Positions 1 to 5,621 are shown, counted from the stretch's first letter. The stretch is DNA of 7,908 nucleotides from AVCC01 sp041736255 (GCA_041736255.1 JBGSTZ010000049.1:1-7908); one strand, 5' to 3'. The notes: a model not told the origin generated them from the sequence alone. Translations and numbers: made by a program.

Positions 1-216
1 GAGTTGTGCGTGCTTGACTATGCAGGGCTTGTGTCATGACATTGGCAATGGATTATCGTTGGTGAGCAGTGTACGCAAAACGTGCCTGGCTTTGAAAAGA
101 GGCCAGCTACGAATGGGTACATGATCACACGAGTCTAGACAACTAACGGTTGTGGAACGTTTCTCGTCGCGCTCATTCTTTGCATCATCCTTATCGGAAT
201 CTTGATATTCATATAC
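1..216. other. Left-edge stretch without a recognisable gene
   Basis: No supported gene was found. One + strand frame is open from the window edge to a stop near 121 (about 40 codons, residues like SCACLTMQGLCHDIGNG). It could be the tail of a gene outside the window, but it matches no family I know. A small inverted repeat, CTGGC at 86-90 with GCCAG at 102-106, may be a minor hairpin. The upstream attC site expected for the first cassette could not be placed: GTTGGTG at 58-64 is only a poor match to the core-site consensus. Confidence 0.4.
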
Positions 217-372
217 ATGCTCTTAGTTAAACCGGCTGGAATTCTTTCAGTCACTTACGAGTACCGTGGCACCGCTATTAGTAAGGCGTTGGTGGAAAAG
301 ACGTGCCCAAAGTGTGCGGAGCAAGTTAAGGCCGCGGCAAAAGTCTGTCGCTTCTGTGGACATGAATTCTGA
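217..372 (+). CDS. Small zinc-ribbon protein, start uncertain, possibly N-terminally damaged
   Basis: The last 23 codons encode a compact four-cysteine zinc ribbon, TCPKCAEQVKAAAKVCRFCG, with two CPxC/CxxC knuckles 12 residues apart. This is the common C-terminal zinc-ribbon module of small bacterial membrane proteins. The first in-frame ATG is at 217, giving 51 residues. The same frame stays open upstream to a stop at 136-138. Codons 148-222 would encode a hydrophobic stretch (GTFLVALILCIILIGILIF...) with the look of a transmembrane helix. That helix has no ATG, GTG or TTG start before TTG at 202. The native protein was therefore probably membrane-anchored, with its start lost, using a rare codon, or displaced by the stop after ATG 121. 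It precedes an attC-like site, as expected for a cassette gene. Function unknown. Confidence 0.4.
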   Translation: MLLVKPAGILSVTYEYRGTAISKALVEKTCPKCAEQVKAAAKVCRFCGHEF

Positions 373-433
373 TCTTCCAAAGTTACGAACACGAACAATA
401 GGGGGCAGACCACGGTTTCTCTGTAGTTCTGGC

Positions 434-541
434 CTAATACTGGAGACGGACCGTGGAGCATGGAGGCCGCACCGTGCTCGCAATGGATTGCGTGCTGTGC
501 GGAAGCGCATCGTGGCCGGCCGCTCAACTCGGTCGTTAGAG
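434..541 (+). repeat. Candidate attC recombination site 1
   Basis: The right end reads GCTCAACTC, GGTC, GTTAGAG (522-541). This is very close to the L'-spacer-R' layout of classical attC sites, though the last base departs from GTTRRRY. The left arm GACCG.TGGAGC (449-459) can pair with GCTCAACTCGGTC (522-534) with a two-base bulge. Inside, GGCCGC/GCGCATCGTGGCC and GCACCGTGCTCGCAAT/ATTGCGTGCTGTGC form further imperfect pairing. The R'' box is degenerate (CTAATAC at 434-440). The site lies between the zinc-ribbon gene and brnT. Confidence 0.55.
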
Positions 542-552
542 GTGTCTGGATG

Positions 553-585
553 GCCATACTAATAGCCATACGTTCATATGGTATG
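553..585 (+). promoter_or_regulatory. Repeated CCATAC half-sites upstream of brnT, candidate operator
   Basis: GCCATAC occurs at 553-559 and again at 565-571, 12 bp apart. An inverted copy, GGTATG, lies at 580-585. Positions 566-581 form a 16-bp imperfect palindrome (CCATA ... TATGG). BrnA-type antitoxins are ribbon-helix-helix DNA-binding proteins that repress their own promoter through short repeated half-sites, and this cluster starts 61 bp before the brnT start codon. The operator role is inference. I could not fix a convincing -35/-10 pair here. Confidence 0.4.
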
Positions 586-613
586 ACGCACTATTCCATG
601 CTAATCTGGCGCA

Positions 614-892
614 ATGGCAAAAACCCGATTTGAGTGGGATTCAGACAAAGAAGTGGAGAACCTGGCGAAGCATGGGGTGCCATTCTCTCTGGCACAGTTC
701 GCTTTTGCCGATCCTGATCGGGTCATTGCGGAGGATGTTGCGCACAGCAAAACGGAGCATCGCTACTTTTGCTTTAGAGAAGTTGATGGCGGCATTCTCA
801 CTGTTCGCTTTACTTATCGTGGCAATGTCATTCGTATTTTTGGCGCCGGTTACTGGCGAAAAGGAAAGGCAATTTATGAGCGCGAAAATTAA
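614..892 (+). CDS. brnT: BrnT-family toxin (RelE-fold ribonuclease)
   Basis: This 92-residue protein has the hallmarks of the BrnT (DUF497) family. An N-terminal FEWDSDKEVENLAKHGVPF (residues 6-24) is followed by FADPDRV and D-x-x-HS-x-x-EHR, and then VRFTYRGNVIRIFGAGYWRKGKAIYE near the C-terminus. BrnT toxins adopt a RelE-like fold and stop growth by cleaving RNA; the conserved His, Glu and Arg/Lys residues of the family appear intact. The C-terminal GAGYWRKG variant replaces the more usual ISAR motif, which I believe marks a recognised subgroup. The length is normal. The start at 614 gives the expected N-terminus, although the ribosome binding site is weak. The reading frame overlaps brnA by 17 bp, the usual toxin-first order for this system, and the pair fills one integron-like cassette. 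Confidence 0.88.
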   Translation: MAKTRFEWDSDKEVENLAKHGVPFSLAQFAFADPDRVIAEDVAHSKTEHRYFCFREVDGGILTVRFTYRGNVIRIFGAGYWRKGKAIYEREN

Positions 893-1148
893 ATACACCG
901 ACGAGCCTATTGAGGCCAGGATTATTCGAGATTTTCTTCCCCCACCAGAAGAACTGGCGTTCCGCGAGGACGGGGTGAAGGTCACTATTGCTCTAAGCAA
1001 GAAGAGTGTTGAGTTCTTTAAGTCGGAGGCAGAAAAGCATCATACGCAGTATCAACGCATGATCAGGAGGCTTATCGATTCGTACGTTGATACCTACGAT
1101 AAAACTCTAACATCTCGCTCAAAGCCGACACGCAAGCGTGCTGATTAG
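876..1148 (+). CDS. brnA: BrnA-type (CopG/ribbon-helix-helix) antitoxin
   Basis: The 90-residue product begins MSAKIKYTDEPIEARIIRDFLPPPEEL and continues with VKVTIALSKKSVEFFKSEAEKHHTQYQRMIRRLIDSYVDTY. This matches the BrnA/CopG antitoxin that partners BrnT: an N-terminal toxin-binding segment (about 1-32), then a ribbon-helix-helix DNA-binding domain (about 34-70). It should neutralise BrnT by direct binding and repress the operon. The ATG at 876 is preceded by GAAAGG six bases away and sits inside the end of brnT, giving translational coupling. A longer reading frame extends upstream in the same phase, but only as a shadow of brnT. The last 14 codons (TLTSRSKPTRKRAD), a very basic tail, lie inside the 57-bp attC site, so the C-terminus is encoded by the recombination site itself. 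Confidence 0.85.
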   Translation: MSAKIKYTDEPIEARIIRDFLPPPEELAFREDGVKVTIALSKKSVEFFKSEAEKHHTQYQRMIRRLIDSYVDTYDKTLTSRSKPTRKRAD

Positions 1149-1161
1149 CTCTGCGTTAGGT
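1105..1161 (+). repeat. attC recombination site 2 (57 bp)
   Basis: This is the clearest cassette recombination site in the window. The R''-like box CTCTAAC (1105-1111) is followed by a GCTCAAAGCCGACACGC left arm. A four-base turn and a GCGTGCTGATTAGCTC right arm lead to the R' core GTTAGGT (1155-1161), which fits GTTRRRY. The order, spacing and TCAA.GCCGAC wording closely follow classical 57-60 bp attC sites of the aadA type. The two arms form an imperfect hairpin with unpaired bases, as integron integrase requires of the folded strand. Crossover would fall between 1155 and 1156. The brnA stop codon lies within the site. Confidence 0.75.
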
Positions 1162-1168
1162 TGCTTCA

Positions 1169-1447
1169 ATGAGGGCGCTGCGCATCCTTCTACAACTTGT
1201 CATTCTTGGTGCGGGTGGAATTACGCTCGCAGCTCTCATTTCTCGGCCCGATCCTGATCTCACGGCCATCGTCGGCTTCTTGGGTTTTGCGGCATTTCTC
1301 CTTGCACTGACACTGGCGCTCAAGGAACACAACGAAAAGCGCATCGTGATGTTGCATAGTTTTGTTAAGAAAACGCAAAAAACCCCGCTGCGCGAATTGC
1401 GCACAGCACAAGCCAGAATGAAGGAGATTAAAAATGCTCACGCATGA
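1169..1447 (+). CDS. Chimeric protein: two membrane helices fused to the C-terminal part of a HigB/Gp49 toxin
   Basis: The 92-residue product has two parts. Residues 6-24 (ILLQLVILGAGGITLAALI) and 31-51 are hydrophobic and look like two transmembrane helices. Residues 57-92, RIVMLHSFVKKTQKTPLRELRTAQARMKE, match the conserved C-terminal segment of phage Gp49/HigB-type RelE-superfamily toxins (the VLHxFxKKTQKTPxxE signature). The toxin's first 60-70 residues are missing, so ribonuclease activity is unlikely. The start codon sits eight bases after the attC core, whose AGGT (1158-1161) is positioned to act as ribosome binding site. The frame overlaps the downstream antitoxin gene by 14 bp, the arrangement of an intact higBA. 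I see it as a recombination product in which a membrane-protein start replaced the toxin N-terminus. Whether the fusion has a function is unknown. Confidence 0.65.
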   Translation: MRALRILLQLVILGAGGITLAALISRPDPDLTAIVGFLGFAAFLLALTLALKEHNEKRIVMLHSFVKKTQKTPLRELRTAQARMKEIKNAHA

Positions 1448-1811
1448 AGCTTTTAAAGCTGAAATGATGAAAAGGCCCGGCGTTCGAGCCGAAGTAGCGC
1501 GCCTGGAACGCGAAGAAATGCCGATCCTGAATGAGATTCTTGCAGCACGTAAAGCTGCCGGTCTGACTCAGGCGCAGGTCGCCGAGCGCATGGGCAGCAC
1601 CGCCCCGGCAGTGTCGCGGCTCGAAGATGCGTTGGTCACTGGCAAGCATTCGCCCTCGCTTGCGACGCTGCGCAAGTACGCGGCAGCGCTTGGAAAACGC
1701 ATAGTTTGCTGTTGCATGCATCAGAAATTTCTTGGGTGGCTCAAACGCAACAGGCGGAGCAATCATGGATTCAATAAAATTGCATGGGTATATCGAAAAA
1801 TACCGTGTTAG
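1434..1811 (+). CDS. XRE-family HigA-like antitoxin with an aberrant C-terminal tail
   Basis: Residues 1-90 follow the usual antitoxin partner of Gp49/HigB toxins. A lead-in FKAEMMKRPGVRAEVARLE is followed by a Cro/cI-type helix-turn-helix (about 33-89) with LTQAQVAERMGSTAPAVSRLE and SPSLATLRKYAAALGKRI. It should bind DNA at its own promoter and, in an intact system, neutralise the toxin. Such proteins normally stop within a few residues of ALGKRI, typically with a short beta strand. Here the frame runs another 35 residues (VCCCMHQKFLGWLKRNRRSN...) with three consecutive cysteines and no family resemblance, so the natural end was probably lost near 1704. AAGGAG at 1421-1426, seven bases from the ATG, is an excellent ribosome binding site and lies inside the preceding gene. 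Confidence 0.75.
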   Translation: MLTHEAFKAEMMKRPGVRAEVARLEREEMPILNEILAARKAAGLTQAQVAERMGSTAPAVSRLEDALVTGKHSPSLATLRKYAAALGKRIVCCCMHQKFLGWLKRNRRSNHGFNKIAWVYRKIPC

Positions 1812-1942
1812 CCGCATATGTTAATTGTTGTTTTTAAAATACAGAGCATGGTATATTTTTTCGTTATGTTGTACTTGCGGTGCATATCCGTCTATTAGAT
1901 AAATGTGCAAAGGCTGATTTCGGTCATCAAGAGACGCTGGTC

Positions 1943-2100
1943 GTCTAACGCTCTATGTCAGGTGAATACTGGTTGCTGCCATCGGGGGGGAGGCTGCCAA
2001 ATATCGGCAACTCTTTGGCCAATCCCGCCGTTTGCCTGATGGGTGGTGTAGGGCCGCAATGCACCGGTTACCTGCCTCTCGACAGAAGTTCGCGTTGAAC
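1943..2100 (+). repeat. Candidate attC recombination site 3 (long, degenerate)
   Basis: GTCTAAC at 1943-1949 fits the R'' consensus RYYYAAC, and GTTGAAC at 2094-2100 fits the R' consensus GTTRRRY. The ends extend as GTCTAACGC and GCGTTGAAC, which can pair. Further in, CAGGTgaAtaCtGGT (from about 1959) can pair imperfectly with ACCGGTTACCTG (2063-2074). At 158 bp it is slightly longer than the usual 57-141 bp range and the arms are unequal, so it may be a decayed site or a coincidence. It lies where a cassette holding the HigBA-like genes should end. Confidence 0.4.
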
Positions 2101-2110
2101 TCTGCTTCCT

Positions 2111-2176
2111 GAGCTGACGAACTCACACTCCCATCCCGTAGCGGTCATTTGGAGATTCGTGCTTCTACGGCAGCTC
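2111..2176. repeat. Nested inverted repeat between the cassette cluster and abiEii
   Basis: GAGCTG (2111-2116) pairs with CAGCTC (2171-2176), and CCGTAG (2136-2141) pairs with CTACGG (2165-2170), immediately inside the outer stem. The right arms are contiguous while the left arms are 19 bases apart, so one strand would bulge. It carries no T-tract and no attC core box, so neither a terminator nor a recombination site is supported. It might be a decayed cassette end. Confidence 0.3.
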
Positions 2177-2246
2177 GGTGAGAGGGAAGGCCACTGTGTG
2201 TCAAGGAAATCTGGGGCGATTCAACCATTACCAATTGACGATTGCT

Positions 2247-3062
2247 CTATTCATTAAGAATTATCTCAAACGCTAGTAGGCAGGTCTGTTGTATGTGTTC
2301 CGGCGAGAGCTTGCGATCCTGTGGGATGCGCGCTGCGTCTCGAATTACGTCATTGATGTTCGAGAAGGTGTTCTTGCTTAACGTTAGCACGGTATTGCTC
2401 AGCTTCACACCAAGAGCCGGGCTAATGCTGCTCTTCCATGTTTCATGGAATTCATCCAGTAACGCCCCGAAAAGTTCGATGGTGTCGTAGATATACAGCA
2501 CGTCTTGAGCTCGCTTTGCTGCAGGGCGATCTTTTTGGATCAGGAATTTCTGGACTATGTAGCAAAGCGGGTTGGCAACCTGAACGTCCATTGATGACGG
2601 TAGTGGGATACCGCTTTGGGTATCCAGAGTGATCACCCAAGGTTCGACGAGGAGGATGTCCAGATAACGAATCTTTTGGGCTGATATGCCCGCCATCGTC
2701 ATGGTCGCATCTTGCTCTCCACTCCGTTTGACTCCGCTACCGATCAGTGGCGTCAGGAATTCGGCGTAGAAGCCACCGTTTTCGTCACCCAAGGTGTAGT
2801 GCGCCACTGGCGGCTTGTGCTCTCCGGCTAGCTGTTCGTTGAAGCCATGTTCAATAAGGGCTGCTTTGATATCGCCCTCGATTGGCGCTCTGTTGGCAAA
2901 CGCCAAGTCAGTGTCGCGAGTGAATACCGGTTGGTATTTCAGCTTGTTGGCCCTTGGGGAGAATCGGTGGATTCGATGTGCCCATCCCCCGATAAAGACG
3001 AGATGCGCACTCCATGGGGATAGTGCCTGAGTGAGTTTCGCGAGTGCGTCTAGGTCGTTCAT
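2247..3062 (-). CDS. abiEii: AbiEii-like nucleotidyltransferase toxin (type IV toxin-antitoxin / abortive infection)
   Basis: The 271-residue protein belongs to the AbiEii/AbiGii nucleotidyltransferase group. GGWAHR (residues 25-30) and TRDTDLAF (48-55) supply the GG turn and the paired aspartates D50 and D52 of the polymerase-beta-type active site. E101 in YAEFLTP is a candidate third acidic residue. YIVQKFLIQKDRPAAKRAQDVLYIYD (168-193) carries the K...R...KRAQD signature typical of the family. Such toxins add nucleotides to, or otherwise modify, target RNAs such as tRNAs; the substrate here cannot be read from sequence. All key residues look intact. It lies six bases downstream of the abiEi-like gene, the standard antitoxin-first order, and has only a weak ribosome binding site, so translation is probably coupled. 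Low similarity to lactococcal AbiEii is likely; the family call is firmer than the subtype. Confidence 0.82.
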   Translation of the reverse strand: MNDLDALAKLTQALSPWSAHLVFIGGWAHRIHRFSPRANKLKYQPVFTRDTDLAFANRAPIEGDIKAALIEHGFNEQLAGEHKPPVAHYTLGDENGGFYAEFLTPLIGSGVKRSGEQDATMTMAGISAQKIRYLDILLVEPWVITLDTQSGIPLPSSMDVQVANPLCYIVQKFLIQKDRPAAKRAQDVLYIYDTIELFGALLDEFHETWKSSISPALGVKLSNTVLTLSKNTFSNINDVIRDAARIPQDRKLSPEHIQQTCLLAFEIILNE

Positions 3063-3068
3063 TTAATT

Positions 3069-4214
3069 TCAGTTGCCTATGATCGGACGAAGGGCTTTTT
3101 CATAGATCAGGTCGGCCTGCTCTTCACCACGCGATGGGTGATTGGCGACATCCAACCACACCTGGATGACATCGGTAACGATCAAGCCATCTTGGCGTAC
3201 GGCACCTCTGAAGACTGATTTCGGTGAAAGTGCCTGTCGGACAATGAGGTCCGGCATTTCGGGAGGAGAGGCTGCTGCCAGCGCTCTCCATTTCTTGTCG
3301 CCAGGTCGAGGGAGCTTTGGCACGTAGACATATGGTGGTACACCACTGACGTGTCCGAGTCCTAATGCCTCAGCTGCCCAAAATAGCGCCAGGCAAGACT
3401 CTCCCTGATTACTGGCCAGAAGGCTACAGATTTGCTTTTGTATAGGGCCGCGAATGTGGAAGCGCATTGGCAGTTCTGGTGAAGAACGCATCACGGCAGA
3501 CCGCCAATGACGGAATAATTCTTGGCGACGCACAAGAGCGAGATATCGCGAAGAATCGTCCAAATACCCTTCTTTGCGTAGTTGTTGCAAGAACCGGGAG
3601 GCACTCATGGCGGATACCTTGGCGGCCTCGGCAAGTTCGGAACCGCTTTGATACTTTTGTCTTGGTGCTTGTAGCAGGTGATCGGGTATTTCAGGGGCGA
3701 GCAGTACTTTCAGCATCCACTGGTTGAGATCCGAGAAGAGATTGGTGGGTTGATTCGATGGTGAGCTTCTGTACCATCGCGGCTCTTCCGGCTCGGCATT
3801 CAGTTCATCGAGACCCGCACCCCTAAAGTATCTGAGTCCGCTCTTGGAAACGAGGCCAACAGCCACATTCGGTGCATATTTTTCGACAAACGACCCGAGT
3901 TGTTTAGAAAGGGAATGAGATGCGTTCTCTACACAAATTACGGCAAGGGGCTGTGCATTACCCGCATCGAGAGCATTTGCTTGTGCTTGCAGGATTGCCT
4001 GTGACAGCATCGGAATCACTCGATCGACACGTCCTTCTGCAAGTGCCTTGACCTCCACGACAAAGCATTGTGCCCCCCTTCGGACCATCAGGCTGGGACG
4101 TTTTCTTCCGTATTCTGACGAACGATCGACGTCCCAGCCGTGGACCTCGAATAGATCGGCTACGAGCGTCTCCGCGTTCTCACTTCGGCTCTTGGATGAT
4201 AATGATGGAAGCAT
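3069..4214 (-). CDS. abiEi: AbiEi-like antitoxin/autorepressor with N-terminal PD-(D/E)xK-like domain
   Basis: This 381-residue protein sits where the antitoxin of an AbiE operon is expected and has three visible parts. Residues 10-135 resemble a restriction-endonuclease-like fold: an acidic helix, then GRKRPSLMVRRGAQCFVVEVKA with E54 and K56 of the E-x-K motif. The preceding acidic residue is replaced by S41, so catalysis is doubtful. Residues 165-235 form a winged helix-turn-helix (SGSELAEAAKVSAMSASRFLQQLRKEGYLDD). The C-terminal part (about 250-381) ends VTDVIQVWLDVANHPSRGEEQADLIYEKAL, resembling the conserved AbiEi end with a D.(I/L)Q.(Y/W)LD...HP.RG.EQA pattern. It should repress the operon and antagonise the toxin. 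It is about twice the length of minimal AbiEi. The ATG at 4214 follows AAGG nine bases upstream and lies about 23 bases after the predicted transcription start. Confidence 0.75.
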   Translation of the reverse strand: MLPSLSSKSRSENAETLVADLFEVHGWDVDRSSEYGRKRPSLMVRRGAQCFVVEVKALAEGRVDRVIPMLSQAILQAQANALDAGNAQPLAVICVENASHSLSKQLGSFVEKYAPNVAVGLVSKSGLRYFRGAGLDELNAEPEEPRWYRSSPSNQPTNLFSDLNQWMLKVLLAPEIPDHLLQAPRQKYQSGSELAEAAKVSAMSASRFLQQLRKEGYLDDSSRYLALVRRQELFRHWRSAVMRSSPELPMRFHIRGPIQKQICSLLASNQGESCLALFWAAEALGLGHVSGVPPYVYVPKLPRPGDKKWRALAAASPPEMPDLIVRQALSPKSVFRGAVRQDGLIVTDVIQVWLDVANHPSRGEEQADLIYEKALRPIIGN

Positions 4215-4239
4215 CTCTGGCGCCCTTGATTTCTACCTT

Positions 4240-4297
4240 GGCCATTATATCTACCACGGCCATGATGTCAATCATGCCTATGGTAGATATCCTGGCC
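4240..4297. repeat. 58-bp imperfect palindrome, candidate AbiEi operator
   Basis: Two 27-base arms (4240-4266 and 4271-4297) flank a four-base centre, GTCA. The arms agree at 22 of 27 positions when one is reverse-complemented, including an unbroken ATATCTACCA block and ATGAT next to the centre. The palindrome lies 25 bp upstream of the abiEi start codon and contains the whole predicted promoter. AbiEi antitoxins are known to repress their operon by binding inverted repeats at the promoter, so an operator is the natural reading. The binding itself is inferred. Confidence 0.8.
4244..4271 (-). promoter_or_regulatory. Consensus sigma-70 promoter of the abiE operon
   Basis: Read on the minus strand, a perfect -35 TTGACA (4271-4266) and a perfect -10 TATAAT (4249-4244) are separated by 16 bp. 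Transcription should start near 4237, leaving a leader of about 22 bases before the abiEi ATG at 4214. The -35 overlaps the palindrome centre and the -10 lies in the downstream arm, so bound repressor would cover both. The mirror -10 in the other arm is TATCCT, one place where the two arms differ, so only the minus strand has a good promoter. Confidence 0.85.
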
Positions 4298-4450
4298 GTG
4301 TTATTACCGAGCGATTGCTCTGCCTTAACGACTGCGGAGGATAATCCCGCAAACTCGTCAACGACAGCAACCTGCACGATATCAGTCGTGAAGCTCAGCC
4401 AACGCCATTGGCAGGTTTGGCCGAGGACTTGACGCTGACTGTGGAAAGTT

Positions 4451-4520
4451 GTCTAACCGTAATCGCTGCAATGCTGTCATTGGTATGAAAAACCTGAACG
4501 GCTCTTGAGGGGCGTTACCG
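4451..4520 (+). repeat. Possible degenerate attC-like stretch
   Basis: GTCTAAC at 4451-4457 fits the attC R'' box and equals the one at 1943. GTTACCG at 4514-4520 has the GTT core but not the RRRY end. The 70-bp spacing is normal for attC, and CTGCAATGCTGTCA (4467-4480) can pair imperfectly with sequence near TGAACGGCTCTTGAGG (4495-4510). It lies exactly between the accessory abiE operon and the chromosomal terminator. The pairing is loose enough that chance is a real alternative. I see nothing else in 4298-4450. Confidence 0.25.
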
Positions 4521-4535
4521 GCCTGTCGAAGTTCG

Positions 4536-4573
4536 CAAAAAAGTGAGGCCGCAAGTTTCGATCTGGCCTCAGT
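4536..4573 (-). terminator. Rho-independent terminator of the merR-reductase operon
   Basis: On the minus strand a seven-base stem TGAGGCC (4571-4565) and GGCCTCA (4550-4544) encloses a 14-base loop and is followed by six Ts (4542-4537, seen as AAAAAA on the + strand). It lies 30 bp after the reductase stop codon. It also marks where ordinary chromosomal sequence begins. Confidence 0.85.
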
Positions 4574-4603
4574 AAGTAAAATTACCGACTCCCGCTCCCA
4601 CCT

Positions 4604-5617
<1,014 letters not shown>

Positions 5618-5621
5618 GTGA

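Larger units (their letters stand above)
434..2100 (+). mobile_element. Integron gene-cassette cluster (CALIN-like), no integrase visible
   Basis: Short + strand gene sets are separated by sites that resemble attC: about 434-541, 1105-1161 and 1943-2100. Each ends in a GTT core trinucleotide, and all are oriented with the core on the 3' side of the preceding genes. Under the usual rule of crossover between G and TT, the cassettes would run about 536-1155 (brnTA) and 1156-2094 (HigBA-like remnant), with the zinc-ribbon cassette before them. No integrase gene, attI site or cassette promoter is present, so this is either an internal or distal part of a chromosomal integron or an integrase-less attC cluster. 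The boundaries are approximate and the call rests on reading site structure by eye. Confidence 0.55.
1812..2246. other. 435-bp stretch without a supported gene
   Basis: After the aberrant HigA-like frame the sequence is AT-rich to about 1920, then of mixed composition. The only + strand frame of note is a 26-codon one beginning ATG at 1818 (MLIVVFKIQSMVYFFVMLYL), hydrophobic but unsupported. The stretch contains the third attC-like site (1943-2100) and a nested inverted repeat (2111-2176), both listed separately. No clear terminator for the minus-strand abiE operon was found before 2247. Confidence 0.5.

Noticed and set aside
247..562. Overlapping frames of 87-104 codons on both strands around the first attC-like site
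   Set aside because: They match no known family, overlap each other and run through the structured recombination site.
630..875. An upstream in-frame extension of BrnA giving 172 residues
   Set aside because: The extension reads brnT in a second frame; ATG 876 has a good ribosome binding site and gives the family's normal length.
4240..4297. The long palindrome as an attC site
   Set aside because: It lacks the GTT core and AAC boxes and contains a full promoter positioned for abiEi.
4180..4377. A 65-codon minus-strand frame across the abiE promoter (MIDIMAVVDIMAKVEIK...)
   Set aside because: It spans a consensus promoter and palindrome and overlaps the abiEi start in another phase; its repeats follow from the operator.
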